The notes beneath the pieces were generated by a model. That model was not told the origin of the DNA and did no database searches. It saw only the letters and a list, made by a program, of their open reading frames with translations. From NCBI GenBank assembly GCA_022769545.1, contig JALEJS010000002.1, positions 1-64,000 on the forward strand: DNA of 64,000 bases. Reading direction: 5' to 3'. Source of the DNA: Blautia sp. (GTDB lineage: Bacteria; Bacillota; Clostridia; Lachnospirales; Lachnospiraceae). Made by a program: the position numbers and the translations under genes. Below, piece after piece: positions 7,555 to 16,482 of this stretch (the first letter of the stretch is position 1; the number at the start of each line of letters is the position of its first letter).

Positions 7555-8268
7555 ATGGAAATGATGCTTCAAACGACAGACCTTTGCAAGTCATTTAAGA
7601 AACAGAAGGCGGTAGATAAAGTTTCATTAAATGTAGAAAAGGGGAAGATTTATGGGTTACTTGGACCGAATGGGGCCGGGAAATCTACGACCCTGAAAAT
7701 GATTACCGGTGTATTAATGCCGACAGCAGGTGAGATTTCTTTCAACGGAAAGCCATGGAGCAGGGAGTCGCTGTCGGAGATCGGGGCACTGATTGAGAGT
7801 CCGCCGATCTATGAAAATTTGTCTGCAAGGGAAAATCTGAAAGTCCGCTCATTGCTGCTTGGTGTGAATGATAAAAGGATTGATGAAGTACTGCAGACAG
7901 TCTCTCTTGCAAATACAGGAAAAAAGAAGGCAGGGCAGTTTTCTCTGGGAATGAAGCAGAGACTTGGCATTGCAATGGCATTATTGGGTGAGCCAAAGCT
8001 TTTAATCTTAGATGAACCAACGAATGGGCTGGATCCCATCGGAATAGAAGAGCTTCGTGAATTGATACGATCCTTCCCGGCAAAAGGAATTACGGTTATA
8101 CTTTCCAGTCATATTCTTTCGGAAGTCCAACTAATAGCAGATCATGTAGGAATTATTTCAGATGGTATTTTAGGATACGAAGGACCTCTTGTACAGGGGC
8201 AGAACCTGGAAGAACTCTTTATGAATGTTGTAAATGAAAACAGAAGGGCTGGTGAAAGCTTTGATTAA
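7555..8268 (+). CDS. Lantibiotic-immunity-type ABC ATPase (LanF/CprA-like)
   Basis: A 237-residue ATPase with Walker A GPNGAGKST at residues 37-45, signature FSLGMKQR at about 129-136, Walker B LLILDEPTNGLD at 149-160 and H-loop LSSHILSEV. The Q-loop is replaced by GALIESPPIYENLSARENL, with Glu81, the E-loop known from LanF immunity ATPases. The ATG follows AAGAAGG. With the two following permeases it forms a LanFEG-type transporter that would expel lantibiotic-like peptides from the membrane. No lantibiotic biosynthesis gene is present, so this is a self-standing resistance module like CprABC. Confidence 0.9.
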   Translation: MEMMLQTTDLCKSFKKQKAVDKVSLNVEKGKIYGLLGPNGAGKSTTLKMITGVLMPTAGEISFNGKPWSRESLSEIGALIESPPIYENLSARENLKVRSLLLGVNDKRIDEVLQTVSLANTGKKKAGQFSLGMKQRLGIAMALLGEPKLLILDEPTNGLDPIGIEELRELIRSFPAKGITVILSSHILSEVQLIADHVGIISDGILGYEGPLVQGQNLEELFMNVVNENRRAGESFD

Positions 8269-8992
8269 TATTGTGAGGGCAGAATATCTGAAAACAAGAA
8301 AGTCGATGGGACGGGTACTTATCTGGGCATTTCCGATGATTGTATTTGCCATGGCATTTGTATTTACGCTGGGAATAACAAATGCATATGCGGAGAGTGT
8401 ATGGAACTGGTGGTATACACTGCTTCTGCCCGGAATGCTTGCCATTACCTGTTATCTTTCCATAACACGGGAGATAAAAACGGGATACTATCATCTGATG
8501 ACACTTTCTGACAGTAAAAGAAAACTGATGATGGGTAAAATCATTTATATGGGATGTGTGCTTTTGGTGTCTGATATGATTATATTTGTGGGTGCCTCTT
8601 CAGGAGGATTTCTATTAACCACCTGTGTTCCGTTAAGAGGAGCTTTGGCTGCGGTATTGGTGCTTACGATTTCGCAGCTGTGGGAGATACCGTTGCTGTT
8701 ATTTCTGAGTGAACGATTTGGAATGCTTGTGGAATTACTGGTATGTATGCTTCTCACGGTTGGAGGGATCATCATTGCACCGACAGAAAAATGGTATTAT
8801 TTTGTTTCGGCAATCCCGATGAGGATTCTTTGCACGCTCCTTCACATATTGCCGAATGGAATCAGGGCAGAGGAAGGAAATCCTCTTTTGGATATGGGAG
8901 TTGTTCTTCCAGGCATTTGTCTGTCCGTTATCTGGTTCATTCTTGCAGCATTTTTATTCTTAATCTGGTTTGACAAAAGAGAGGGGAGATAG
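8234..8992 (+). CDS. Lantibiotic-immunity-type ABC permease (LanE/CprB-like)
   Basis: A 252-residue membrane protein beginning near NIVRAEYLKTRKSMGRVLIW, the typical start of LanE/MutE-family permeases, with about six membrane segments. The ATG at 8234 overlaps the ATPase gene by 35 bp; a TTG at 8261, much closer to the conserved beginning, is an alternative. It is the first of two permease subunits expected to pair with the E-loop ATPase upstream. Confidence 0.85.
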   Translation: MKTEGLVKALINIVRAEYLKTRKSMGRVLIWAFPMIVFAMAFVFTLGITNAYAESVWNWWYTLLLPGMLAITCYLSITREIKTGYYHLMTLSDSKRKLMMGKIIYMGCVLLVSDMIIFVGASSGGFLLTTCVPLRGALAAVLVLTISQLWEIPLLLFLSERFGMLVELLVCMLLTVGGIIIAPTEKWYYFVSAIPMRILCTLLHILPNGIRAEEGNPLLDMGVVLPGICLSVIWFILAAFLFLIWFDKREGR

Positions 8993-8994
8993 GA

Positions 8995-9738
8995 ATGCTC
9001 AGAAGGATTCTTTATGCAGACCTGCTGAAAATGAAAGGGCTCTCCGTTACACTGGCACATATTCTGATCCCGATTATTACAAGTGGGTTGTTTTTATTAT
9101 ATTATTCCTTTTCCGCCTGGAATGAGAATACAAAAATAATTGCTTTCTTCCAGGCAGTTGGAGCAGGATTTCCTGTTCTGATTGGAATATTTACTGCAAG
9201 CATCATGGAACAGGAGCAAAATGCCGGAGCATGCCAGAACCTGCTCTCCTTACCCAAAAAGACGGAGGCCTTTTGGTCTAAGGTGATCATTCTGCTTATC
9301 TTTAGTCTGTTTTCTGTTTTTTCAGCAGCAGCGATACTCGGTTTCGGTTTTTGCATAATCTTTGGATGCAGTACAATCGGTATAGGGACATATATGATAG
9401 CTGCATTTATCATGTGGTGCGGCAGTATTCCGCTTTACATATGGCAAATGCTTTTGGCTTTCCGGTATGGAAAAGGGGTATCTGTCGGAGTGGGGATTAT
9501 TTCCGGACTTGTCAGTGCACTATTGCTAACGGATCTTGGAAGGTTTATCTGGAAGTACATACCTGCTTCATGGACCGGCAGAATACCATACACTTATTTA
9601 CTGATTGTTTTCGGAGAAGCGGGGGCAATAGAGGAGCTGAAATCTGCAATACCGATATTTTGTGTATTTACAGTGATCAGTATCATATATTATTTATTCT
9701 GGGCATCTCATTGGGAAGGAAGCAACATAACAGAATAG
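8995..9738 (+). CDS. Lantibiotic-immunity-type ABC permease (LanG/CprC-like)
   Basis: A 247-residue membrane protein (MLRRILYADLLKMKGLSVTL start, then six hydrophobic segments including ILIPIITSGLFLLYY and FSLFSVFSAAAILGFGFCII). The GACQNLLSLPKKTEAFWSK loop is characteristic of LanG/MutG-family permeases. The ATG lies 2 bp after the previous stop and follows GAGGGGAGATAGGA. It completes the immunity operon; no clear terminator follows before the next promoter. Confidence 0.85.
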   Translation: MLRRILYADLLKMKGLSVTLAHILIPIITSGLFLLYYSFSAWNENTKIIAFFQAVGAGFPVLIGIFTASIMEQEQNAGACQNLLSLPKKTEAFWSKVIILLIFSLFSVFSAAAILGFGFCIIFGCSTIGIGTYMIAAFIMWCGSIPLYIWQMLLAFRYGKGVSVGVGIISGLVSALLLTDLGRFIWKYIPASWTGRIPYTYLLIVFGEAGAIEELKSAIPIFCVFTVISIIYYLFWASHWEGSNITE

Positions 9739-9761
9739 AAGGAGCCGTGGTCAAAATCCTC

Positions 9762-9812
9762 TTGACAAGTGAACGACTGTTTACTATAATGATGGTAAAC
9801 AGTCGTTCACTT
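9762..9812 (+). promoter_or_regulatory. Consensus promoter inside a perfect 18-bp TetR operator
   Basis: TTGACA (9762-9767), 17 bp, TATAAT (9785-9790): a consensus sigma-A promoter. AAGTGAACGACTGTTTAC (9767-9784) fills the spacer and is repeated as a perfect inverted copy at 9795-9812, leaving the -10 in the 10-bp loop. A repressor bound to both arms would cover the whole promoter. The gene starts at 9829. Confidence 0.9.
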
Positions 9813-9828
9813 AATAGAGGGGGTTATC

Positions 9829-10473
9829 ATGTCAGATACAAAGGAAAAAATTTTAATGACTGCACTTCACCTGTTTGCAAGGGATGGTTATGAGGCTGTC
9901 TCGGTAAGTACCATTGCAGGGGAACTGGGAATGACGAAAGGAGCTCTGTATAAGCATTATAAAAATAAACGTGATATTTTTGACAGTATTGTTGAAAGAA
10001 TGTACCAGATGGATGCCAGGAGAGCGGAAAAATATGAGGTACCGCAGGTAAAATATGAAATTCATCCGGAAGCATATAAAAATCAAACGGCAGAAAAAAT
10101 CATGGATTTTACAATTGCTCAGTTTTTCTTCTGGACAGAAGATGATTTTGCGTCGGATTTTCGGAAGATGCTGACATTAGAGCAATATCGAAGTACAGAA
10201 ATGGCGGAGCTTTACAGTCAGTGTATCGCTGCAGGGCCGGTTGCCTATATGGAGGATCTGTTCCGTGAACTGATTCTGGAAGGTGTATTGAAAGAGGAAA
10301 ACCCGAGGCAGCTGGCAGTAGAATATTATGCTCCGCTGTTCCTTCTGATCAGCATGTCCGATCGGACAGGAGAGAAGGAGGCTTATGCCGCAATTCTCCG
10401 TCAGCATGCGGAACACTTTCTGCATAGTCATAGGGCGAATTCGGAAGGAGAGAGACATGAGAAACGGGATTGA
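9829..10473 (+). CDS. TetR/AcrR-family transcriptional regulator
   Basis: A 214-residue regulator. Residues about 5-50 form the TetR helix-turn-helix (ILMTALHLFARDGYEAVSVS then TIAGELGMTKGALYKHYKNK); the rest is a helical ligand domain with PEAYKNQTAEKIMDFTIAQF. The ATG follows GAGGGGGTT. Its promoter carries a perfect 18-bp inverted repeat, so tight autorepression is expected. The gene overlaps rsgA by 17 bp, so the repressor would also control the GTPase and the acetyltransferase after it. The inducer is unknown. Confidence 0.9.
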   Translation: MSDTKEKILMTALHLFARDGYEAVSVSTIAGELGMTKGALYKHYKNKRDIFDSIVERMYQMDARRAEKYEVPQVKYEIHPEAYKNQTAEKIMDFTIAQFFFWTEDDFASDFRKMLTLEQYRSTEMAELYSQCIAAGPVAYMEDLFRELILEGVLKEENPRQLAVEYYAPLFLLISMSDRTGEKEAYAAILRQHAEHFLHSHRANSEGERHEKRD

Positions 10474-11518
10474 CATGAGACAGTATGGCCTGTCAGAGAC
10501 AGTCGAAAAATCAGCCGAACGTTTTGCAGATTTGACGATATCGAGAGTTCTTTCACAGGAAAAAGGAATCTATCGTCTGATATCTTTCCAGGGTGAAAAA
10601 TGGGGAGAGATATGCGGAAGATTCCTATATCATATACAGGCAAAATCAGACTATCCTGCAGTCGGCGATTTTGTCATGGCTGACTGGAACAAAAGCGGCG
10701 GAAACGCAGTGATCCACCATGTGCTGCCCCGGAAAAGCAGTTTCATTCGAAAAGCGGCAGGGGAAAAGAATGAGGAGCAGGTTGTTGCGGCCAATATCGA
10801 TACGATATTTTTGTGCATGTCCCTGAATAACGATTTTAATCTGCGGCGGTTGGAACGCTATGTTTCGATTGCATGGAACAGCGGTGCAGAGCCTGTCGTT
10901 GTTCTGACAAAATCAGACCTGTGCGAGGAGCTGGATCAAAAACTGTACGAAGTATCTTTCGCAGCAGCAGGTGTGGATGTTCTGGTGACGAATACGGTAA
11001 ATCAAAACGGTTATGAGCAGATTTATCCATATCTTGCTGAGGGAAAGACAATCGCATTTATCGGTTCGTCCGGTGTGGGAAAGTCTACTCTGATCAATTG
11101 TCTGCTGGGTAAGCAATATCTGGACACCAATGGACTGAGAAATGATGACAAAGGACGGCATACGACAACGCACAGGGAACTGATTTTACTGCCATCCAAA
11201 GGAATGGTGATTGACACACCAGGGATGCGGGAGCTTGGGATGTGGGATGCCGAGGACGGAATCGATCAGACTTTTTCGGATATCGAGAAACTGGCACGGG
11301 GCTGCCGCTTTCGCAATTGCACACATTCCGGCAGCGAGCCCGGGTGTGCGGTGCAGGAGGCAGTCGAGCGCGGTGAGTTATCGTCTGAGAGGGTCTGTTC
11401 CTGGAAGAAACTGATGAATGAAAACCGCTATATGGAGAATTCACAGGAATATCTGGCTGAGAAAAGACAAAAATTTAAAAATATTGCAAAAATAAACAAA
11501 AGAAATCGACGAGGATAA
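10457..11518 (+). CDS. rsgA: Ribosome small-subunit-dependent GTPase A
   Basis: A circularly permuted GTPase of 353 residues. After an OB-fold-like N-terminal domain the G motifs occur in the permuted order: G4 TKSD (151-154), G1 GSSGVGKS (203-210), G3 DTPG (253-256). A zinc-binding C-terminal domain has Cys283, Cys288, His290 and Cys297 (CRFRNCTHSGSEPGC). RsgA acts in late 30S maturation. The ATG at 10457 follows GGAGAGAGAC. It is co-transcribed with the TetR gene upstream, an unusual regulatory setting. The conserved rsgA may lie elsewhere, making this a regulated paralogue (inference). Confidence 0.88.
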   Translation: MRNGIDMRQYGLSETVEKSAERFADLTISRVLSQEKGIYRLISFQGEKWGEICGRFLYHIQAKSDYPAVGDFVMADWNKSGGNAVIHHVLPRKSSFIRKAAGEKNEEQVVAANIDTIFLCMSLNNDFNLRRLERYVSIAWNSGAEPVVVLTKSDLCEELDQKLYEVSFAAAGVDVLVTNTVNQNGYEQIYPYLAEGKTIAFIGSSGVGKSTLINCLLGKQYLDTNGLRNDDKGRHTTTHRELILLPSKGMVIDTPGMRELGMWDAEDGIDQTFSDIEKLARGCRFRNCTHSGSEPGCAVQEAVERGELSSERVCSWKKLMNENRYMENSQEYLAEKRQKFKNIAKINKRNRRG

Positions 11519-11520
11519 AA

Positions 11521-12198
11521 ATGAATACAAACAATATTATCATACGGTTGGAAAAAGAAGAAGAATATCGGGAAGTGGAAAACATGGTGAGGGAAAGCTT
11601 CTGGAATGTATATCGTCCGGGATGCTTTGAGCATTATGTTCTGAATCAGCTCCGGAATGATCTGGCATTTGTTCCCGAACTTGACTTTGTTATGTGCCTT
11701 AAAACGCAGGAAAATGCTCCGACAGAGCATTCTGTCACGGCACAGGAGGGCAGGCTGATCGGTCAGAACATGTTTATGAGAGCAATGATCAAAGCGGATG
11801 ATGGAAGGATGATTCCCATCATGACGATGGGACCAATCTGCATTATTCCGGAACTGAAAAGAAAAGGATATGGAAAGATCTTGCTGGATTACTCCCTGGA
11901 AAGAGCGAAGGAGCTTGGCTGTGGAGCGGTCTGCTTTGAAGGAAACATTGACTTTTATGGAAAGAGCGGATTTGCCCCCGCAAGTACCTTCGGCATTCGT
12001 TATCATGGCCTGCCGGAAGGCGAAGATGCTTCCTTTTTTCTGTGCAAGGAATTGGTTCCGGGATATCTGGACGGGATTACAGGGGAATATGCGACACCAC
12101 AGGGATATTATGTGGATAAAGCAGAGGTGGAGATACTCGACCAGGGATTTCCGGCTAAAGAAAAAAGGAAGCTTCCGGGTCAGTTATTTCAGGAGTAA
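11521..12198 (+). CDS. GNAT-family N-acetyltransferase
   Basis: A 225-residue protein with the acetyl-CoA binding core in GPICIIPELKRKGYGKILLD (motif A, R-K-G-Y-G) and a following FYGKSGF strand typical of GNAT enzymes. The N-terminus (IIRLEKEEEYREVENMVRES then FW) matches predicted YhbS-type acetyltransferases. It starts 2 bp after rsgA and ends the TetR-rsgA operon. The substrate is unknown. From 12199 to 12360 I see no gene. Confidence 0.85.
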   Translation: MNTNNIIIRLEKEEEYREVENMVRESFWNVYRPGCFEHYVLNQLRNDLAFVPELDFVMCLKTQENAPTEHSVTAQEGRLIGQNMFMRAMIKADDGRMIPIMTMGPICIIPELKRKGYGKILLDYSLERAKELGCGAVCFEGNIDFYGKSGFAPASTFGIRYHGLPEGEDASFFLCKELVPGYLDGITGEYATPQGYYVDKAEVEILDQGFPAKEKRKLPGQLFQE

Positions 12199-12360
12199 TC
12201 CATTCAGGTGAGGGGGAAAAGGCGAGTTCATCCATAAATAGAATATGTGCAAACATACCGGAAGATACGGCGACTCTGATGACTGGAGCCGTCGTTCTAC
12301 TTTTCGTAGGTGGAATATGCTTATGAGGTATTCTATAATCGGGACATGGAGGTGAAAAAG

Positions 12361-12749
12361 ATGAATCAATATGTTACAGGAGCAGTAATCAAAGAACTGC
12401 GGGAAAAAAACAAAATGACGCAGCTGCAGCTGGCGGAAAGACTGGGGGTGAGTGACAAGACGGTTTCAAAATGGGAGACGGCAAAGGGGTATCCGGAAAT
12501 ACTGTCTTCAATACCAATGTATCGGCCAATATGATGCGGTCGAAATTTTATGTGCACATGGATCATGATATGTCAAAACAGCATTATATTTCATTCATCG
12601 CAGCAGTATCTTCTGACCGAGTACAGATGGTGAAACTTTATCCGGAAGGAAATGCAGAGGCAAGATTTAAGAGAAACGGAGTAAAAAAGCTGTATTTTTA
12701 CTGTAATCGGGATGGGCTGTTTTGTGCTGAAAACTTTTTCCGGCGCTGA
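12361..12749 (+). pseudogene. XRE-type regulator with two deletions and a frameshift
   Basis: The 5' part reads MNQYVTGAVIKELREKNKMT then QLQLAERLGVSDKTVSKWET, a Cro/C1 helix-turn-helix after a good ribosome site (GGAGGTG). At about 12500 the frame shifts, and the other frame resumes with NTNVSANMMRSKFYV, jumps directly to HDMSKQHYISFIAAV, and ends VKKLYFYCNRDGLF. From memory these are three ordered pieces of one family of about 190 residues that carries a CPxCG zinc motif between the pieces. Here that cysteine-containing part is missing. I read it as one decayed gene with an early frameshifting deletion and a second of about 50 codons. Confidence 0.7.
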
Positions 12750-12843
12750 GGTTCTATAAAACTGACACATTTTCCTGTATTCTCCGTCTATTCTGCAGAA
12801 AAGAAAAAAGGTATAATGTTTTCAGAAAAGGGGGACAGGTATT

Positions 12844-14148
12844 ATGCTGAGAATGGAAATTGCGCTGTTTCTTGTGATTGCATTTGTTGCCTATATTTAT
12901 TTTTCAGCGGAAAAGGAGCGTTCGGAGCTGCATCGCACATTTTCTGTGCTGCTGGTCGTGGTGCTGTTTCATCTGGTTTTTGACGGGGTTACCGTCTATA
13001 CGGTGAATCATCTGGAAACGGTGCCCAGATTTCTGAATGATACGTTTCACCGTCTTTTCATCGGAACGATGATTCTGATATTTTTTCTGTTTTACCGGTA
13101 TATTGCGATTCTGGTGGAGGGGGAAACCGGAAAGGCAGGGCGACTGAATCAGGCTGCCGGAATCTATCTGGTGATTGCAGAACTGGGGGATCTGCTTCTT
13201 CCCATCCATTATGCGGTCACGGAGCAGGGTAATTATTCAGACGGGATTCATATGATATTCTGTTATATCAGCGTAGCCTTTTATTTTATTCTGGGAGCCG
13301 GTCTCTTTCTCAAAAACCGGAAAGAAATTCACAGGAAAGAAAAAATGGCGATCGGAATTGCGATGCTGGTGGAATTAGTTGTGACGACCCTTCAGGGAAT
13401 CAATCACACCTGGCTGATCAGCGGAATGGGAATCACGCTGATCACGCTGGCCTTTTATCTGATTCTGGAAAATCCGGATATCCTGCGGGCGGAACTGACA
13501 GAACAGAAGATGTCCATGCTGTATCTGAAAAGTCAGGTCAATCCTCATTTTTTGTATAATACGCTGGATACCATCCGGATTCAGGCGCAGCTGAACGATG
13601 ATAAAAAGGTGGCGGAGCTTCTCATGCGTCTGGTCGATTTCTTCCGGCTCAGCGTAAAGGTGGATCGTTCCCTGGTTTCTCTGGACGATGAGATCGAGCT
13701 TCTGGAGGCTTACATGGAACTGATGTGCTACCGCTATCCGGAGCTGCAGTGCGCATATGATATTGACCCGGATCTTGGCGGGGTTCCGGTGCCGAACTTC
13801 ATTCTGCAGCCTATTGTGGAAAATAGTCTGCTGCATGGTTTGAAAAATAAAGGATATCGTGGAAAAGTGACGATTTCCGTACAGAAAAAGGACAGTCACT
13901 GTATGGAGATCTGTGTCTGTGATACCGGAAGCGGTTTCGCACAGGACAAAAAAGCAGCCATTGATGAGATGCTGCGGTCCTATGCAAAACAGGCACCGAA
14001 GCTCACCGGAAACAGCATCGGAATTCTCAATGTGCAGAAACGGATCAAATTACTTTGCGGCCGGGAATATGGCCTCTGGTATACAGAAAATGAAAATGGC
14101 GGTGTGACGGCTCATATCCTGCTGCCTGTGGAGGAAAAATCAAAATGA
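12844..14148 (+). CDS. LytS/YesM-type sensor histidine kinase
   Basis: A 434-residue kinase. Residues 1-215 hold about seven membrane segments (from IALFLVIAFVAYIYF to GITLITLAFYLIL), an integral-membrane sensor with no large extracellular domain. The His_kinase domain has the phospho-site in LKSQVNPHFLYNTLDTIRIQ, and the ATPase has PIVENSLLHGLKNK and DTGSGF. A TATAAT at 12812-12817 lies 27 bp upstream of the start, and the ribosome site is AGGGGGACAGG. It overlaps the response regulator by 4 bp. Such pairs sense small molecules or sugars; the signal is unknown. Confidence 0.87.
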   Translation: MLRMEIALFLVIAFVAYIYFSAEKERSELHRTFSVLLVVVLFHLVFDGVTVYTVNHLETVPRFLNDTFHRLFIGTMILIFFLFYRYIAILVEGETGKAGRLNQAAGIYLVIAELGDLLLPIHYAVTEQGNYSDGIHMIFCYISVAFYFILGAGLFLKNRKEIHRKEKMAIGIAMLVELVVTTLQGINHTWLISGMGITLITLAFYLILENPDILRAELTEQKMSMLYLKSQVNPHFLYNTLDTIRIQAQLNDDKKVAELLMRLVDFFRLSVKVDRSLVSLDDEIELLEAYMELMCYRYPELQCAYDIDPDLGGVPVPNFILQPIVENSLLHGLKNKGYRGKVTISVQKKDSHCMEICVCDTGSGFAQDKKAAIDEMLRSYAKQAPKLTGNSIGILNVQKRIKLLCGREYGLWYTENENGGVTAHILLPVEEKSK

Positions 14149-14894
14149 AGAAGCTGCGTGTACTTTTGGTGGATGACGAAATAATGATAAGAGAAGGCTT
14201 TAAAAGGCTTTTTGACTGGGAGGCTCACGACTGTGAGGTAGTGGGAGAGGCCGCGGACGGTATGGAGGCGCTGGCTCAGATCGATACTCTGAAACCGGAC
14301 CTCGCCATTATGGACATTAATATTCCCATCATGAACGGGCTGAAAGTCATTCAGCTCAGCCGGATCAAGCATCCGGATATGGCGTTTGTCATTGTGTCCG
14401 GTTACGATGATTTTTCCTATTGCCGGGAGGCGCTGCGTCTGAAAATTACCGATTACATTCTGAAACCCGTGAATTATGAGGAATTTGGTACCTGCATTGA
14501 CAATCTGAAGATTGCGCTGTTTCAGCATCAGTCTTCTCAAAAAGAGGTTCAGCAGGAGGAACGTACCATCCACGGAATTACGCGTTATCTGCAGGAACAT
14601 CTTGCGGAAGAGGTAAGTCTTTCTGTTCTTTCCGATGAATTTCATCTCAGTGCCCAGTATATCAGTCAGCTTTTTAAAAGCGAGATCGGCGTCAATTTCC
14701 TGGCGTATCTCACAAACATCCGTATGGAGAAGGCCAAACAGCTTTTGATGTCCACATCGTTGTCTGTGGCAGAGATTTCGGCACAGTCCGGCTACAGTGA
14801 TTACCGGGTGTTTACCAAAGTATTCAAAAAATCGGAAGGAGTCACTCCCTCCCAATATCGGCGTGATTTCCTGGAGGATGTAAAAAACAGATGA
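14145..14894 (+). CDS. YesN-type response regulator with AraC DNA-binding domain
   Basis: A 249-residue regulator: receiver domain with acidic VDDE, phospho-acceptor in LAIMDINIPIMNG and Lys in YILKPVN. An AraC-type double helix-turn-helix follows at about residues 150-245 (LSVLSDEFHLSAQYISQLFK; SVAEISAQSGYSDYRVFTKV). It partners the kinase at 12844, coupled by an ATGA overlap. The operon has no obvious target gene of its own; the ABC pair at 15559-17382 is the nearest candidate. A strong terminator follows. Confidence 0.87.
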   Translation: MKKLRVLLVDDEIMIREGFKRLFDWEAHDCEVVGEAADGMEALAQIDTLKPDLAIMDINIPIMNGLKVIQLSRIKHPDMAFVIVSGYDDFSYCREALRLKITDYILKPVNYEEFGTCIDNLKIALFQHQSSQKEVQQEERTIHGITRYLQEHLAEEVSLSVLSDEFHLSAQYISQLFKSEIGVNFLAYLTNIRMEKAKQLLMSTSLSVAEISAQSGYSDYRVFTKVFKKSEGVTPSQYRRDFLEDVKNR

Positions 14895-14901
14895 AAAAAT
14901 G

Positions 14902-14942
14902 CAGAGTGTGACGTCCGTGCAGATGTCACACTCTGTGTTTTT
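14902..14942 (+). terminator. Intrinsic terminator after the LytS/YesN operon
   Basis: CAGAGTGTGAC (14902-14912) and GTCACACTCTG (14925-14935) form a perfect 11-bp stem with a 12-nt loop, followed by a T-rich tail. Confidence 0.85.
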
Positions 14943-14994
14943 ATGTCTATGGGTCAGGCTCATTTCATGATCAGAAGAAAACCGGAGGTTGCTT

Positions 14995-15471
14995 TCGTGG
15001 AAACAAGGGGATCTGACCAACAATGATCTTCTGGCGATTACCTATGTTCTGGATCATACGAAGCTGGAAGAACTGCACACCAGGGATGCAGAACTGAGAA
15101 GGCTCCTCGAAGCAGCAGGATCTGTTTATTGATACGCAGGATATTCTGAACGAGGACATTATTACAGACAAGCTTCGTCTGAATCCTTTTCAAGGGAGCA
15201 GAGTTTATCGTGGTGCTGGACTGCAAGCTGTCGGATAATGTCGTGAAATATGAACCCGTTCCGGAGCTGCAGGGAGCTCGAGCACTGGCTGATGCCGGAT
15301 ATGAACGGTATTGAGATGGTTCGCCGGATCCGTAAGGTGCTTGGAGACAGCACGCCGATCATTATTCTGACGGCATATGACTGGTCGGATATTGAGGATG
15401 AGGCAAGAGAAGCCGGTGTGACGGCGTTTTTTCTCAGGATGTTGTTCCGCTTTGTTCTGCAGAATAGACAC
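14995..15471 (+). pseudogene. Fragments of a hybrid sensor histidine kinase
   Basis: This otherwise gene-free stretch holds short coding remnants in different frames. LNEDIITDKLRLN (near 15150) resembles the N-box lead-in of hybrid kinases (compare [15 protein letters not shown] in the gene at 20227). At 15291-15429 MPDMNGIEMVRRIRKVLGDS and [20 protein letters not shown] are nearly the same as [20 protein letters not shown] and [20 protein letters not shown] in that gene. An upstream piece (LLAITYVLDHTKLEEL) I cannot place. Stops and frame changes separate the pieces, so several deletions have occurred. Confidence 0.6.
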
Positions 15472-15558
15472 ATTTATCTGAAAAAAAGAACTATTCGATT
15501 CGGATTGTATTATGTATGATATATTGCATAGAGAAAACAAAGGAGCGATGACAGAATC

Positions 15559-16479
15559 ATGAATTCATCAGATACCATCATAAAAATTGAACATCTGAAC
15601 AAATCCTTCGGGGAAGTGAAAGCGGTGAAGGATCTGAGCTTTCAGGTGAAACGGGGAGAGCTGTTTGCGTTTCTCGGCGTAAACGGTGCGGGGAAAAGTA
15701 CGACGATCTCCATTATCTGCGGCCAGCTGCAGAAAGACAGCGGAACAGTACTTGTGAATGGAATGGATACAGAGCATTCGCTGGATGAGACAAAACAGCG
15801 GATCGGAGTTGTGTTTCAGGACAGTGTGCTGGATACGCCGCTGACGGCAAAAGAGAATTTAAAGAGCAGAGCGGCGCTCTATGGCATTACGGGAAAAGCC
15901 TTTGCAGAGCGTCTGCAGGAACTGTCGGAAATACTGGACTTTAAAGGATTTATGAACCGTCCTGTGGGAAAGCTTTCCGGCGGACAGAGAAGAAGAATTG
16001 ATATTGCCCGGGCACTGATTCACCGGCCGGAAATCCTGATTCTGGACGAACCGACGACGGGGCTTGATCCGCAGACTAGAAAAATGATCTGGAATGTGAT
16101 TGAGCATCTCAGGACAGAGGAGAAAATGACGGTGTTTTTGACGACACACTATATGGAAGAGGCAGCGTCAGCAAGCTATGTTGTCATTCTTGACAGCGGA
16201 AGCATTGTTGCAGAGGGGACACCGCATGACCTGAAGAATGCTTATGTGAAAGACTATGTGTCTCTGTATGGCGTGACAGAGGAAGAGATAAAAATGCTGA
16301 ACAGAGAGTATCGTGTGATTCGTGACGGATATCAGATTCTGGTACCGACAACCGAACAGGCCACACAGATGATTGTGGAACACCAGGAGCTGTTCCGGGA
16401 TTATGAAGTGGTAAAAGGCGGTATGGATGATGTGTTCCTTGCGGTCACCGGAAGAACACTCGAGGAGGGAAATCGATAA
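15559..16479 (+). CDS. DrrA-family ABC transporter ATP-binding protein
   Basis: A 306-residue ATPase: Walker A GVNGAGKST, Q-loop VVFQDSVLD, signature LSGGQRRRIDIAR, Walker B ILILDEPTTGLDP, H-loop LTTHYMEEA. The C-terminal extension of about 80 residues (YGVTEEEIKMLNREYRVIRD and on) and the closing LEDVFL-like sequence DDVFLAVTGRTLEE are typical of DrrA/NodI-type ATPases that export drugs. The ATG is weakly spaced from AAAGGAGCG. It is followed 3 bp later by its permease. Confidence 0.88.
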   Translation: MNSSDTIIKIEHLNKSFGEVKAVKDLSFQVKRGELFAFLGVNGAGKSTTISIICGQLQKDSGTVLVNGMDTEHSLDETKQRIGVVFQDSVLDTPLTAKENLKSRAALYGITGKAFAERLQELSEILDFKGFMNRPVGKLSGGQRRRIDIARALIHRPEILILDEPTTGLDPQTRKMIWNVIEHLRTEEKMTVFLTTHYMEEAASASYVVILDSGSIVAEGTPHDLKNAYVKDYVSLYGVTEEEIKMLNREYRVIRDGYQILVPTTEQATQMIVEHQELFRDYEVVKGGMDDVFLAVTGRTLEEGNR

Positions 16480-16482
16480 ATT

